Assembly: GCA_963782445.1 (NCBI GenBank)
Contig: CAWAJM010000001.1
Location: 744,001-808,000, forward strand
DNA from: ZC4RG20 sp963782445
Lineage (GTDB): Bacteria > Pseudomonadota > Gammaproteobacteria > Steroidobacterales > Rariloculaceae
Reading direction: 5' to 3'
Length of the DNA stretch: 64,000 nucleotides
This document shows positions 9,410 to 17,228 of the stretch, in pieces; within the stretch, counting starts at the first letter, position 1, and the number at the start of each line of letters is the position of its first letter. The position numbers and the translations under genes were made by a program. Under the pieces are notes generated by a model, which searched no databases, was not told the DNA's origin, and saw only the letters and a program-made list of their open reading frames with translations.

Positions 9410-10762
9410 TCACGTCATGTACGTCGCGAAGTAGGGATTCAGCAGCCGGTCGTGCGGGTCGACCTCGCGGCGGACCTTGCTGAAGAATGCCAGGCGCCGG
9501 TCGAAGCGCTGCGCCGCGAGCGCGGCCGTGACGTTGCGGGTCTGATTGAAGAACGGCACGCCCGCGTGTTCCGCCGCGAACTCGGCAAAGTCGAAGACGA
9601 AGTCGTCCCAGCCGTCGCTCTGCGTGCAGAGCTGGCTCAGTGTGACCATCGGGCCGTCGAATGACGGCGACAGCAGCGCGCTGCGGTCCTGATTGAGCCG
9701 GAAGCCGATCGCCGGCAAATCGCAGCGGAAGCCGGTTCGGACGTAGTGCTCCTTGCAGAAGAGCTTGTACGCGAGCGCGGTCTGGCCGAACGCGGCGGCG
9801 GGGAATGCCCACGTGGAGTAGGTATAGCGGGGGGTTGCCGCGAGCGAATGGAAGCGGCCCGTCTGCTCGACCGCGTTGCTGCCGCTGCGCGTGAGCGCGC
9901 CGCTCAGCAGCGACTGTGTCACGGTGCTGACGCCGTCTATGAGCGGGTAGCGCAGCTGGCGGATCGGCATCGCCGCGGCGATCGAGCGAGCGGCGCCGGG
10001 CAGGGCCGAGTAGACGGCCCAGTCCTTGAGCCGCCAGGCGAATTTCCTGCCGGGCTCGGAATCGGCCGACGGGCGGCGCAGCTCGAAATAGATGCGGTTG
10101 CGAAACGGCAGCAGATAGAGCTTCACGCCCGAGCCGGCCGCCGCGAGGCGCGGCCCGAGCTTGGCGAATTCCTTGAAGCCCGCCCGGGCCGTCTGCACGG
10201 CGAACCCCTGTACGGGCCGAATCCGAAGCGTCACCTCGTAGACGATGCCGAGCAGCCCGTAGCTCAGGCGCATGAGCGCCATGAGATTGGGCGTCTTCTC
10301 GTGGACGACGAATTTCTTGCCGGCCGGACTGACGATTTTGAGCTGGACGACGTGTGCGGCGAACTGGCCGGCATCGCCCGCGATCGAGGCTTCTAGTCCC
10401 GCCCCGCAGACGGCGCCGCCGACGCTCCGGTGGGCGAGATCGAAGCCACCGATGAGCTCCATGCCACGCTCGCTCAGTATCTCGGCCAGCTCGGGCAGCG
10501 GAATGCCCGGCTGGACGGTGACGGTATCGTCCTCGATGCGCAGCACCCGGTTCATGTCGGAGAGGTCGAGGACCGTGCCGCCATGGGCGGCGATGCAGCG
10601 CGTCGTCGAGCTGCCCGAGCCGACCGGCCGGACGGGCGAGGGGTACCGTTTGATGTCGGCCAGGATCTGGGCAATGTCGCTCGGCGAGGCTGGCCGCGCG
10701 ACGGAAGCCGGACCGGACGAAGAGACTGTCCCCACGCGCTTGCGCGCCGCCGCCATGCTCAT
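9410..10762 (-). CDS. FAD-linked oxidase, aldonolactone-oxidase-like (VAO family)
   Basis: 450 residues. The N-terminal FAD-binding PCMH domain (about 20-195) shows RPVGSGSST, the GTVLDLSDMNRVL strand and the pyrophosphate loop HRSVGGAVCGAG. The C-terminal half resembles D-arabinono-1,4-lactone or gulonolactone oxidases, ending near FFNQTRN and HDRLLNPYF. The His used by many relatives for covalent flavin (GxGHS) is replaced by Ser in GSGSS, so FAD may be non-covalent. No signal peptide is evident. It stands alone, convergent with sat-cysC. The substrate is unknown; a sugar alcohol or aldonolactone is likely. Confidence 0.82.
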   Translation of the reverse strand: MSMAAARKRVGTVSSSGPASVARPASPSDIAQILADIKRYPSPVRPVGSGSSTTRCIAAHGGTVLDLSDMNRVLRIEDDTVTVQPGIPLPELAEILSERGMELIGGFDLAHRSVGGAVCGAGLEASIAGDAGQFAAHVVQLKIVSPAGKKFVVHEKTPNLMALMRLSYGLLGIVYEVTLRIRPVQGFAVQTARAGFKEFAKLGPRLAAAGSGVKLYLLPFRNRIYFELRRPSADSEPGRKFAWRLKDWAVYSALPGAARSIAAAMPIRQLRYPLIDGVSTVTQSLLSGALTRSGSNAVEQTGRFHSLAATPRYTYSTWAFPAAAFGQTALAYKLFCKEHYVRTGFRCDLPAIGFRLNQDRSALLSPSFDGPMVTLSQLCTQSDGWDDFVFDFAEFAAEHAGVPFFNQTRNVTAALAAQRFDRRLAFFSKVRREVDPHDRLLNPYFATYMT

Positions 10763-10955
10763 CTTCGAATCCCTCCCCGACCTCGTATTCGACTGCGAGC
10801 CGATCGGTGCTGGGGTTCCGGAGAGGGAGCGGGGCGGCTACTGGAGCCGGCCGCATGCCAAGCAGCATGGGCGGGCGCCCGTTGAATGCGCCTCGACCTG
10901 ATGCCGGCAACCCCGCTGTCCTAGGCCAATGCCCGTAGACCGGAAGCTTTGTGTC

Positions 10956-10974
10956 CCCGGCTTTCGCCGGGTTT
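10956..10974. other. Hairpin between two minus-strand genes
   Basis: A perfect 6-bp stem (CCCGGC/GCCGGG) closes a TTTC loop, followed by TTT on the plus strand. It lies in the 292-base gap between the end of the hydrolase gene and the start of the oxidase gene. For minus-strand transcripts the U-tract is missing, so a terminator role is uncertain. The rest of the gap shows nothing recognisable. Confidence 0.25.
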
Positions 10975-11054
10975 ACCCTTGATCGGCTCAGGGACTATGG
11001 CGCAGGTTCGTCCCGTCTGCAAGCGGCGACGTCGCCTTTCGGCGCCGCGGCCGC

Positions 11055-12092
11055 TTATGTCAAAGATTGACGTTCGAGGAAGTGGTAGATACGCCGCCTC
11101 GTGAAATTCAGGCCGAGCGGCGTCATGGAGTAGAAACCGCTGCGGTGGCGCGAGAGCAGCGTGATGCGTTCGGGGTGGCCCGTCGCGTTCCAGAGCGCTT
11201 CTCGCGACGACCGCGACATGCAATTGTCGAACGCGGCATCGATCATGAGGATTTTCGTGGGGTCGTAGCGGCCGCGGTAATTCACGGGGTCCGCGGGCCC
11301 GAAGAGCCTCTGGAAGAAATCGTGATATTGCTTGAGCGACCACCCGTAGGCCGTGAGCACGTGCTTGCGCACCTCGCCGGCCCGGTCCCCGCAGTGGGTG
11401 AAGATGTCGGCGAAGTCCGCCGCGCCCATCATGAGCACGGCCGTCGAGATTCGATCATCGTTGCCGAGCAGCGTCGCCGTTACGAGCGCGCTCATACTGA
11501 AGCCCACCATGCCGATGTGCCCGGGGGCGATGTCGGGCTGCTTCTCGGCCCAGTCGAGCAGCCGGCGCATGTCGATGACGGCCGTCCGGTACCGCTCGGC
11601 GCTCGCGCGCGCCATCTGCTCGAACTGCTTCTGGCTGGAGGTCGTGCTGAGACTCGTCCATGGAAACAGCGGCGTGTTCCCGAGGATCCAGATGATGTTC
11701 GCGTCGCCGTGCGAGTGCCGGGCGTACCCGCGAGTGATCCTGCTCGGCGGATATTCGCTCGTCCCCCAAATCGGCAAGACGATGACCAGCTTCTTGCGGC
11801 CCGGTGAGCGGCTGCGGTAGTAAATCCCGTGGACTTCGTTGTCCTTCGAGCCCGTGGTGCCGCTCGACGGGAAGGAAAGGTGCATGATGTCGTCGAAGCG
11901 TGTGTGGTCGTACGGGGCCGAAAGGTGCACGTGCCCATTGACCGTGTAGTCGAACCTGGGGTTGGCCTCGACGGGCGGGCGGTAGCGATAGTCCGCCGGC
12001 GGCATGAGGTCTTTGTGCAAATGCGCCACGCAGCCGGAGGCGAGAGTCAGGACGAGCGCGGCTGCCAGCCGGCGAGCGAGCGAAGAAAACAC
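11055..12092 (-). CDS. Alpha/beta-hydrolase lipoprotein
   Basis: 345 residues. The N-terminus is a lipoprotein signal (hydrophobic run ending ASGC, Cys near residue 21), so it is probably membrane-anchored and periplasmic. The nucleophile elbow GFSMSA lies in HIGMVGFSMSALV. A preceding strand LVIVLPIWGTSEYPPS and a DRISTAVLMMGAADF segment are typical of prolyl-oligopeptidase or acetyl-esterase-like folds, with a late His near TLLSRHRSGFY. The specific substrate is unknown. The last few codons run through a GACGTTCGA (minus strand GAACGTC) of the kind that breaks three other genes in this window, so its extreme C-terminus should be treated with care. Confidence 0.75.
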   Translation of the reverse strand: MFSSLARRLAAALVLTLASGCVAHLHKDLMPPADYRYRPPVEANPRFDYTVNGHVHLSAPYDHTRFDDIMHLSFPSSGTTGSKDNEVHGIYYRSRSPGRKKLVIVLPIWGTSEYPPSRITRGYARHSHGDANIIWILGNTPLFPWTSLSTTSSQKQFEQMARASAERYRTAVIDMRRLLDWAEKQPDIAPGHIGMVGFSMSALVTATLLGNDDRISTAVLMMGAADFADIFTHCGDRAGEVRKHVLTAYGWSLKQYHDFFQRLFGPADPVNYRGRYDPTKILMIDAAFDNCMSRSSREALWNATGHPERITLLSRHRSGFYSMTPLGLNFTRRRIYHFLERQSLT

Positions 12093-12231
12093 GTCGATCT
12101 ACTCGTGAATGCGGTGATCCAAGCCGAATTGCGCCGGAAGCCGACAGACTGAACGTGCAGCCATGCCTTTTAGCGCCGCGCCATTCTACTCGTAACCGCG
12201 GCAGAGCGGGAAAAAAGAGACAGGAATGGGG

Positions 12232-13449
12232 CTACTCGTAGCGCAGCGCTTCGATCGGGTCCAGCCGTGCGGCCCTGCGGGCCGGCCAGATGCCGAAGAA
12301 CAGCCCCACGCCCACGCTGAACGCGAAAGCGAGCACGACCGAATTGGGCGCGACGAAGACTTCCCATCCTGCGAAGCGGGACATCAGGTCGGCCGCCCCG
12401 GCGCCGGCCGCGATGCCGATGAGGCCGCCGAACAGGCACAGCGTGACGGACTCGACGAGGAACTGGAGCATGATCGTGTTGCGGGTAGCGCCCAAAGCCA
12501 TGCGAATGCCGATTTCGCGCGTCCGCTCGGTCACGCTGACGAGCATGATATTCATGATGCCGATGCCGCCGACGACGAGGCTCACGCCAGCGATACTCGC
12601 CAGCAGGAACGTAAACGTCTGCTGCGCCTCCTGCTGGGTCTGCAGGAACTCGCGCCGGTCGATGATCGAGAAGTCGTTCGCCTTGCCGGGCAGCAGCCGA
12701 TGCTGCTTGCGCAGCACGCGCTCGATATCGACCATGGCGCGCTCGATCGGCAGGCCTTGGGAGACGCGCACACTGATGCTGTCGAGCTGCTGCCGGCCGA
12801 ACACGCGCAGCTCGGCGGTCTTCAGGGGGATGAACGCGCCTTCGTCGGGCCCGCGATTGCCGAACCCGCCGCCGCCGCCCTCGCTTGCGAGCACGCCGAT
12901 GACCTCGAACGGCTGCCCGTTCACGCTTACGGTCTTGCCGACCAGCGTGCGGGAATCCGTCTCGAGCTGCTCGGGAATGCTCGAGCCGACCACGATGACG
13001 CGGCGCTTGGCGTCGTCGTCCTGGGCGTTGAAGAAGCGGCCGAAGGCGACTTTGTAGTTGAATACGTCCGGATACTGGTAGGTGGTGCCCGTCACGCGGG
13101 CATTCGTGTTGCGGTTCGCGAACTTAAGCTGGCCGCGACCTTGAATTTCGGGAATCACGGCATCCAGGTAGCGCGAGTCGTGCTCGAGCGCCGGGACGTC
13201 GTCGACGGTCAGTGTCATCTGGTCCCGCGAGACACCCATGGCGAAGAACCGCGAGGCGCTGATGTTGAGGATGTTTGCGCCCAGCGATGCGATCTGCTCG
13301 TCGATGCGCTTCTGGGCGCCGGCCCCGGCGGCCAGCATCGCGATGACCGCCCCGACACCGATGATGATGCCGAGCATCGTCAGGACCGCGCGAAAGAAAT
13401 TCGCCCGGATCGACTGTAACGCGACGCGGATGATCTCGCCGAAAAGCAT
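12232..13449 (-). CDS. ABC transporter permease, MacB/FtsX type
   Basis: 405 residues with the MacB layout. One N-terminal membrane helix (ANFFRAVLTMLGIIIGVGAV) is followed by a periplasmic MacB_PCD domain of about 230 residues and a C-terminal FtsX domain of three helices, with the signature RTREIGIRMALGA and the final ARRAARLDPIEALRYE. I take the ATG at 13449 (MLFGEIIR); the frame extends 19 codons further upstream. No ATPase or adaptor gene is adjacent, so it is an orphan subunit or uses subunits encoded elsewhere. Homologues export antibiotics, lipoproteins or signalling molecules; the substrate here is unknown. Confidence 0.88.
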   Translation of the reverse strand: MLFGEIIRVALQSIRANFFRAVLTMLGIIIGVGAVIAMLAAGAGAQKRIDEQIASLGANILNISASRFFAMGVSRDQMTLTVDDVPALEHDSRYLDAVIPEIQGRGQLKFANRNTNARVTGTTYQYPDVFNYKVAFGRFFNAQDDDAKRRVIVVGSSIPEQLETDSRTLVGKTVSVNGQPFEVIGVLASEGGGGGFGNRGPDEGAFIPLKTAELRVFGRQQLDSISVRVSQGLPIERAMVDIERVLRKQHRLLPGKANDFSIIDRREFLQTQQEAQQTFTFLLASIAGVSLVVGGIGIMNIMLVSVTERTREIGIRMALGATRNTIMLQFLVESVTLCLFGGLIGIAAGAGAADLMSRFAGWEVFVAPNSVVLAFAFSVGVGLFFGIWPARRAARLDPIEALRYE

Positions 13450-13600
13450 GAGCCGCCCGTCCTGCGGAATTGGCCGGTAACTTAGCAGTTCGCGGGGGGC
13501 GGTCAAGCCGCGGGCGCTGAATTTTTCTATGGCTTGGGGCCGGGGCGGGGCGCGCGGCCGTTCGGCTTTCCGGACTCCCGTCGCAAAAGCCGTCGGTGCC

Positions 13601-13629
13601 GTTTGCCGAGCCGCCCCGGCTCGTATAGA
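13601..13629 (+). promoter_or_regulatory. Possible promoter with dyad in the spacer
   Basis: A -10-like TATAGA (13624-13629) is preceded, at exactly 17 bases, by a weak -35-like GTTTGC (13601-13606). The whole spacer is a perfect inverted repeat, CGAGCCG-CCC-CGGCTCG (13607-13623), a geometry suited to a repressor or activator dimer. The small gene at 13656 begins about 27 bases after the -10. Prediction only. Confidence 0.3.
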
Positions 13630-13655
13630 TTGGGGTCGGAAACGAGAACTTCGGA

Positions 13656-13868
13656 ATGACGCTCAGGGAACAGGTAGAGCAGGTGTTGCCGGGGTGGCGG
13701 CGCTGGTACCCGAGTCTATTCGACGCGGCGACAGATCTGGGTCTGCTGCGTGCCGAGGTCTGCTCCCCGGATTCGCTGCTGCTCAGTAGACGGCATGCGA
13801 AGGTGCAGCGCGCGGCCGAGCAAGCCCACCGCGACAAGTGGGGCGGGGGCGGCCCGGACGAGGGTTGA
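13656..13868 (+). CDS. Small hypothetical protein (70 aa)
   Basis: A 70-residue soluble, charged protein that I do not recognise, with an N-terminal amphipathic helix (MTLREQVEQVLPGWRRWYP) and a glycine/acid tail. Support comes from its position just downstream of a candidate promoter and from the next gene starting 4 bases after its stop, as expected of a two-gene unit. No motif points to a function. It may be a false prediction in GC-rich DNA. Confidence 0.4.
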   Translation: MTLREQVEQVLPGWRRWYPSLFDAATDLGLLRAEVCSPDSLLLSRRHAKVQRAAEQAHRDKWGGGGPDEG

Positions 13869-13872
13869 TTCG

Positions 13873-14322
13873 ATGGAAGCGAGGCCTCCCGTCCCGCCGT
13901 TCACGGCCGCGACGGCCGCAGCCAAGGTCAAAGCCGCAGAGGACGCCTGGAACAGCCGCGACCCCGAACGCGTCGCGCTCGCTTACACGCCCGATTCGGT
14001 TTGGCGCAACCGCGACGAAGTCATCTTAGGCCGCCCGGCGATCGTCGAGTTTCTGCAACGCAAATGGGTCCGAGAGCTGGACTATCGTCTGCGTAAGAAC
14101 TTGTGGGCTTTCGGGGAAAGCCGGATAGCAGTGCGGTTCCAGTACGAATGGCACGACGCGGGCGGAAACTGGTTTCGTTCGTATGGCAACGAGCTTTGGG
14201 AGTTCGACGCGCGTGGGCTCATGCGCCGCCGCGAGGCAAGCATCAACGACGCGGCCATCACCGAAGAGCAGCGCCGCTTCGTGGGCGCCGATTGGCGCGA
14301 TATGGAGCTGCCCCTGCGCTGA
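13873..14322 (+). CDS. Nuclear transport factor 2-like protein, DUF1348/SnoaL-type
   Basis: 149 residues starting at ATG 13873 (the longer open frame begins within the 70-aa gene). The core AEDAWNSRDPERVALAYTPDSVWRNR, the following VEFLQRKW, and the end ITEEQRRFVG match the DUF1348 branch of the NTF2/SnoaL cone-shaped fold. Family members are small, usually dimeric and poorly characterised; some are annotated as ketosteroid-isomerase-like. Cytosolic, no signal peptide. A weak hairpin with a T-run follows. Confidence 0.82.
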   Translation: MEARPPVPPFTAATAAAKVKAAEDAWNSRDPERVALAYTPDSVWRNRDEVILGRPAIVEFLQRKWVRELDYRLRKNLWAFGESRIAVRFQYEWHDAGGNWFRSYGNELWEFDARGLMRRREASINDAAITEEQRRFVGADWRDMELPLR

Positions 14323-14329
14323 CAGGTCC

Positions 14330-14357
14330 TTCCGCATCCGGAATGTGACGGTTTTTT
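14330..14357 (+). terminator. Weak terminator-like hairpin
   Basis: A short stem TTCCG/CGGAA (14330-14334 with 14339-14343, CATC loop) lies eight bases past the stop of the NTF2-like gene, with TTTTTT at 14352-14357. The stem is only 5 bp and the gap to the T-run is 8 bases, so termination is uncertain. Confidence 0.3.
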
Positions 14358-14411
14358 GACCAACCTGACAGAGGGTCAACGGGGACTGCCCGAGCGCCGG
14401 CTTTCAAGCCC

Positions 14412-14446
14412 TTTTCCACAAGCTTATCCACAGATTTTGTGGATGT
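14412..14446. promoter_or_regulatory. DnaA-box-like cluster
   Basis: A perfect consensus DnaA box TTATCCACA (14424-14432) is flanked by TTTTCCACA (14412-14420, fits TTWTNCACA) and an inverted box TGTGGATGT (14438-14446, 7 of 9). ATCCACA and TGTGGAT also form a 7-bp dyad. It sits in a 306-base gene-free stretch (14323-14628) that is otherwise unremarkable. Neighbouring genes are metabolic; no dnaA, dnaN or parAB is in view. Confidence 0.4.
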
Positions 14447-14628
14447 ACCGGCCCCGGCACCCCGCCCCGGCCCTCGACGCGCATGAGCCGGCGGCCGTTG
14501 CGATACGGCACACTAGCTTTCCCTCATATCCAAGTGCGGCTTTCTTATAACCGCAAGCCGGGGTGCCTCGTACAATGACGCCCCTGGCGCGCCGGCTGCG
14601 CGAGCCTCGGAGCTAGGACCCGCATCGC

Positions 14629-14943
14629 ATGCAACAGATGATCATTGCCAATCGGCTCGTCGACGGCCGCGTCGTTTTCCTCGATGCGGCCGCGGGGTGG
14701 GTCACGGACATCGAGTCGGGCCGGGTTCTCGCCGAGCACGAGGCCGCCGAGGCGCTGGCGCTCGCCAAGCGTCACGAGGCCGACTGCACGGTCGTCGACC
14801 CCAACCTCATCGAGGTGACGGTCGAGGGCGGCCGGCGCCGCCCCGTCGCCATTCGCGAAGCGATCCGTGCCTTCGGTCCGACCGTCGGCACTGAGCGCTC
14901 GGCGCGGGCGCTGACCGGTCGCGGGCGCGCGGCCGCCGGCTGA
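14629..14943 (+). CDS. DUF2849 protein, sulfite-reductase-associated
   Basis: 104 residues opening with MIIANRLVDGRVVFL and GGWVTDI-like spacing, diagnostic of DUF2849. This small family is known mainly as the gene directly before siroheme nitrite/sulfite reductase, and that is its place here (46 bases upstream). Its role is undetermined; an accessory or small-subunit function in sulfite reduction is inferred from context. Cytosolic. The preceding gap holds the DnaA-like boxes; a CysB-type regulatory site was not found. Confidence 0.82.
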   Translation: MQQMIIANRLVDGRVVFLDAAAGWVTDIESGRVLAEHEAAEALALAKRHEADCTVVDPNLIEVTVEGGRRRPVAIREAIRAFGPTVGTERSARALTGRGRAAAG

Positions 14944-14989
14944 TCTACAAGGGCCGCAAGCGGCCGCAACGGCAGGGGGTAGTGCCTGC

Positions 14990-16663
14990 ATGTACCGTTA
15001 CGATGAATTCGACCATAAGCTCGTCGGCGAGCGTGTCGCGCAGTTCCGGCGCCAGGTCGCGCGACGCCTCAAGGGCGAGCTGACCGAGGACCAGTTCAAG
15101 CCCCTGAGGCTCATGAACGGCCTCTATTTACAGCTGCACGCCTATATGCTGCGCGTCAACGTGCCCTACGGGACAATGACGTCCGGCCAGCTGCGCAAGT
15201 TCGCGCACATCGCGCGTACCTACGATCGAGGTTTCGGCCACTTCACGACCCGTCAGAATATCCAATACAACTGGATCAAGCTCGAGCAGGCCCCCGATAT
15301 TCTCGCCGAGCTCGCGGATGTCGAGGTCACGGCGATCCAGTCCTCGGGCAACTGTGTCCGCAACATCACGTCCGACCAGTTCGCGGGCCGCGCCGAGGAC
15401 GAGCTCGCGGATCCGCGCGTGTATTGCGAGCTGCTCCGGCAGTACTCGGTTTTGCATCCCGAGTTCTCCTACTTGCCGCGCAAGTTCAAGATCGCCGTCA
15501 CGGGCTCCCCGAACGACCGCGCGGCCGTCGCCGTTCACGACATCGGCCTCCGGATGCATCGGAACGAAGCCGGCGAGCCCGGCTTCGAGGTGCTCGTCGG
15601 CGGCGGCCTCGGCCGCACGCCTTACATCGGTCAGACGATTCGTCCCTGGGTCGCCCCCGAGCACCTGGTTTCCTACGTCGAGTCGATCCTTCGCATCTAC
15701 AACGTCTACGGCCGCCGGGACAATATCCACAAGGCGCGCATCAAGATCATCGTGAACCAGATGGGCATCGAGCAGTTCCGCTCCCTCGTCGACGAGGAGT
15801 GGGAGCGCATCAAGGACGACCCGCAGCTCGTGCCGCAGGATGAGATCGCGCGCATCGAGGCGTACTTCGCTCCCCCCAAGTACGAGCGGCTCGAGGACTC
15901 GAGTTCGGCGCTCGCGGCACGCGGCGCGGCCGAGCCCGCGTTCGGGCGCTGGCTCGGGCACAACGTCGTCGCTCACAAGGTGCCCGGCTACGCGATCGTC
16001 AACGTCTCCCTCAAGGCCCCCGGCGCCGTACCCGGCGACATTACGGCCGACGCCATGGACGCGCTGGCCGGTATCGCCGACGAGTACAGCCTCGGGGAGA
16101 TCCGCGTGAGCCACCGGCAGAATCTCGTCCTGCCCGATGTCAAGCAAGCCGATCTCGCGAGCCTCTGGCAGCGACTCGGCGAGCTCGCGCTGGCGACGCC
16201 GAACGTCGGCTTGCTCACGGATATCATCAGCTGCCCGGGCCTCGACTACTGCGCGCTCGCCAACGCGCGCTCGATTCCCGTGGCGAGGGACATCGGCATG
16301 CGCTTCGTCGACGCCGACCAGCTGGCCGCCGTGGGCAATCTCACCATTAACGTCTCCGGCTGCATGAACGCCTGCGGCCACCACCACGTCGGCAACATCG
16401 GCATTCTCGGCGTCGACAAGCGCGGGCAAGAGTTCTTTCAGCTCACGCTCGGCGGCTCGTCGGACCAAGGGGCATCGCTCGGCGATCGCCTCGGTCCGGG
16501 CTTGCCGCAAAGCGAGGTGCCGGCCGCGATCCAGGCCATCGTCGACGTGTACCTCGAGCTTCGCGAACCCGGCGAGCGATTCCTCGACACGTATCGCCGG
16601 CTCGGCGTCGCGCCGTTCAAGGCGGCCGTCTACGGCGTCGACGCCGAGAAGGCGGTCGCGTGA
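14990..16663 (+). CDS. cysI: Nitrite/sulfite reductase, siroheme [4Fe-4S] hemoprotein
   Basis: 557 residues, six-electron reduction of sulfite to sulfide (or nitrite to ammonia). Two ferredoxin-like and two siroheme half-domains alternate in the usual way. Cluster/siroheme ligands are Cys415 and Cys421 (SCPGLDYCALA) and Cys458 and Cys462 (SGCMNACGHHH). Siroheme-binding arginines are likely in RQNIQYNW and SHRQNLVLP. The ribosome site GCAGGGGG precedes ATG 14990. The DUF2849-reductase-DUF934 order points to assimilatory sulfite reduction rather than nitrite. Siroheme would come from uroporphyrinogen III, whose synthase is encoded just downstream on the other strand. Confidence 0.93.
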   Translation: MYRYDEFDHKLVGERVAQFRRQVARRLKGELTEDQFKPLRLMNGLYLQLHAYMLRVNVPYGTMTSGQLRKFAHIARTYDRGFGHFTTRQNIQYNWIKLEQAPDILAELADVEVTAIQSSGNCVRNITSDQFAGRAEDELADPRVYCELLRQYSVLHPEFSYLPRKFKIAVTGSPNDRAAVAVHDIGLRMHRNEAGEPGFEVLVGGGLGRTPYIGQTIRPWVAPEHLVSYVESILRIYNVYGRRDNIHKARIKIIVNQMGIEQFRSLVDEEWERIKDDPQLVPQDEIARIEAYFAPPKYERLEDSSSALAARGAAEPAFGRWLGHNVVAHKVPGYAIVNVSLKAPGAVPGDITADAMDALAGIADEYSLGEIRVSHRQNLVLPDVKQADLASLWQRLGELALATPNVGLLTDIISCPGLDYCALANARSIPVARDIGMRFVDADQLAAVGNLTINVSGCMNACGHHHVGNIGILGVDKRGQEFFQLTLGGSSDQGASLGDRLGPGLPQSEVPAAIQAIVDVYLELREPGERFLDTYRRLGVAPFKAAVYGVDAEKAVA

Positions 16664-16679
16664 AGGCCGGGCTGCGCTG

Positions 16680-17180
16680 ATGGCCCTCGTCAAGAACGGA
16701 GCGCTCGCCGCCGACCCCTTCGTCGACGCGAGCCGTGCGGAGAGCGTGCCGGAATCGGGTCCGGTGATCGTGAGCCTCGGGCAGTGGCGCGCCGGGCGCG
16801 ATGCCCTTGCCTTGCGGAGCGACCCGATCGGCCTCAAGCTCGCGAGCGACGAGTCGCCAGAGCTCGTCGCCGAGGACTTGCCGCGATTCGCCGTCGTAGC
16901 GCTCGAGTTTCCCAAATTCCGCGACGGCCGCGCCTACACCTACGCGCGTTGGCTGCGTCAGCGCTTCGACTATCGCGGCGAAGTTCGGGCCGTCGGCGAG
17001 GTATTGCTCGAGCAGCTGCACTTCATGCTCCGTGTCGGCTTCGACGCGTTCGAGATCCAGGAAGCGGACCCGCTCGGCGCCTACCGTGCCGCGGAGCGGG
17101 AATTCTCGGTCTGGTATCAGCCGACGGGCGACGGGCGTGCCACGGCCATGGAGCTGCGCCGCCGCGGCGCGGGGTCGTAG
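16680..17180 (+). CDS. DUF934 protein, sulfite-reduction accessory
   Basis: 166 residues. The block VALEFPKFRDGRAYTYARWL followed by FDYRGEVRAVGEVLLEQLHFMLRVGFD is diagnostic of DUF934, annotated as probably involved in sulfite reduction because it almost always lies beside this type of reductase. It begins 16 bases after the reductase stop, so it is surely in the same operon. No cofactor motif is visible. In many genomes a PAPS reductase gene (cysH) is part of the same operon; here it is missing and the next gene is on the opposite strand. Confidence 0.88.
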   Translation: MALVKNGALAADPFVDASRAESVPESGPVIVSLGQWRAGRDALALRSDPIGLKLASDESPELVAEDLPRFAVVALEFPKFRDGRAYTYARWLRQRFDYRGEVRAVGEVLLEQLHFMLRVGFDAFEIQEADPLGAYRAAEREFSVWYQPTGDGRATAMELRRRGAGS

Positions 17181-17228
17181 CGCGGGGTAGCCGGGCTACC
17201 GCCCGAGCCCGTTCACGAAGCATGTGGG

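Noticed and set aside
9336..10910. 524-codon minus-strand frame
   Set aside because: Arg/Pro-rich alternative frame over the FAD-linked oxidase, which is in the 9410-10762 frame.
10951..11040. Possible riboswitch in the hydrolase-oxidase gap
   Set aside because: One hairpin stands out, but no known riboswitch core could be matched.
15128..16915. 595-codon minus-strand frame
   Set aside because: Antisense to the sulfite reductase; no recognisable protein.
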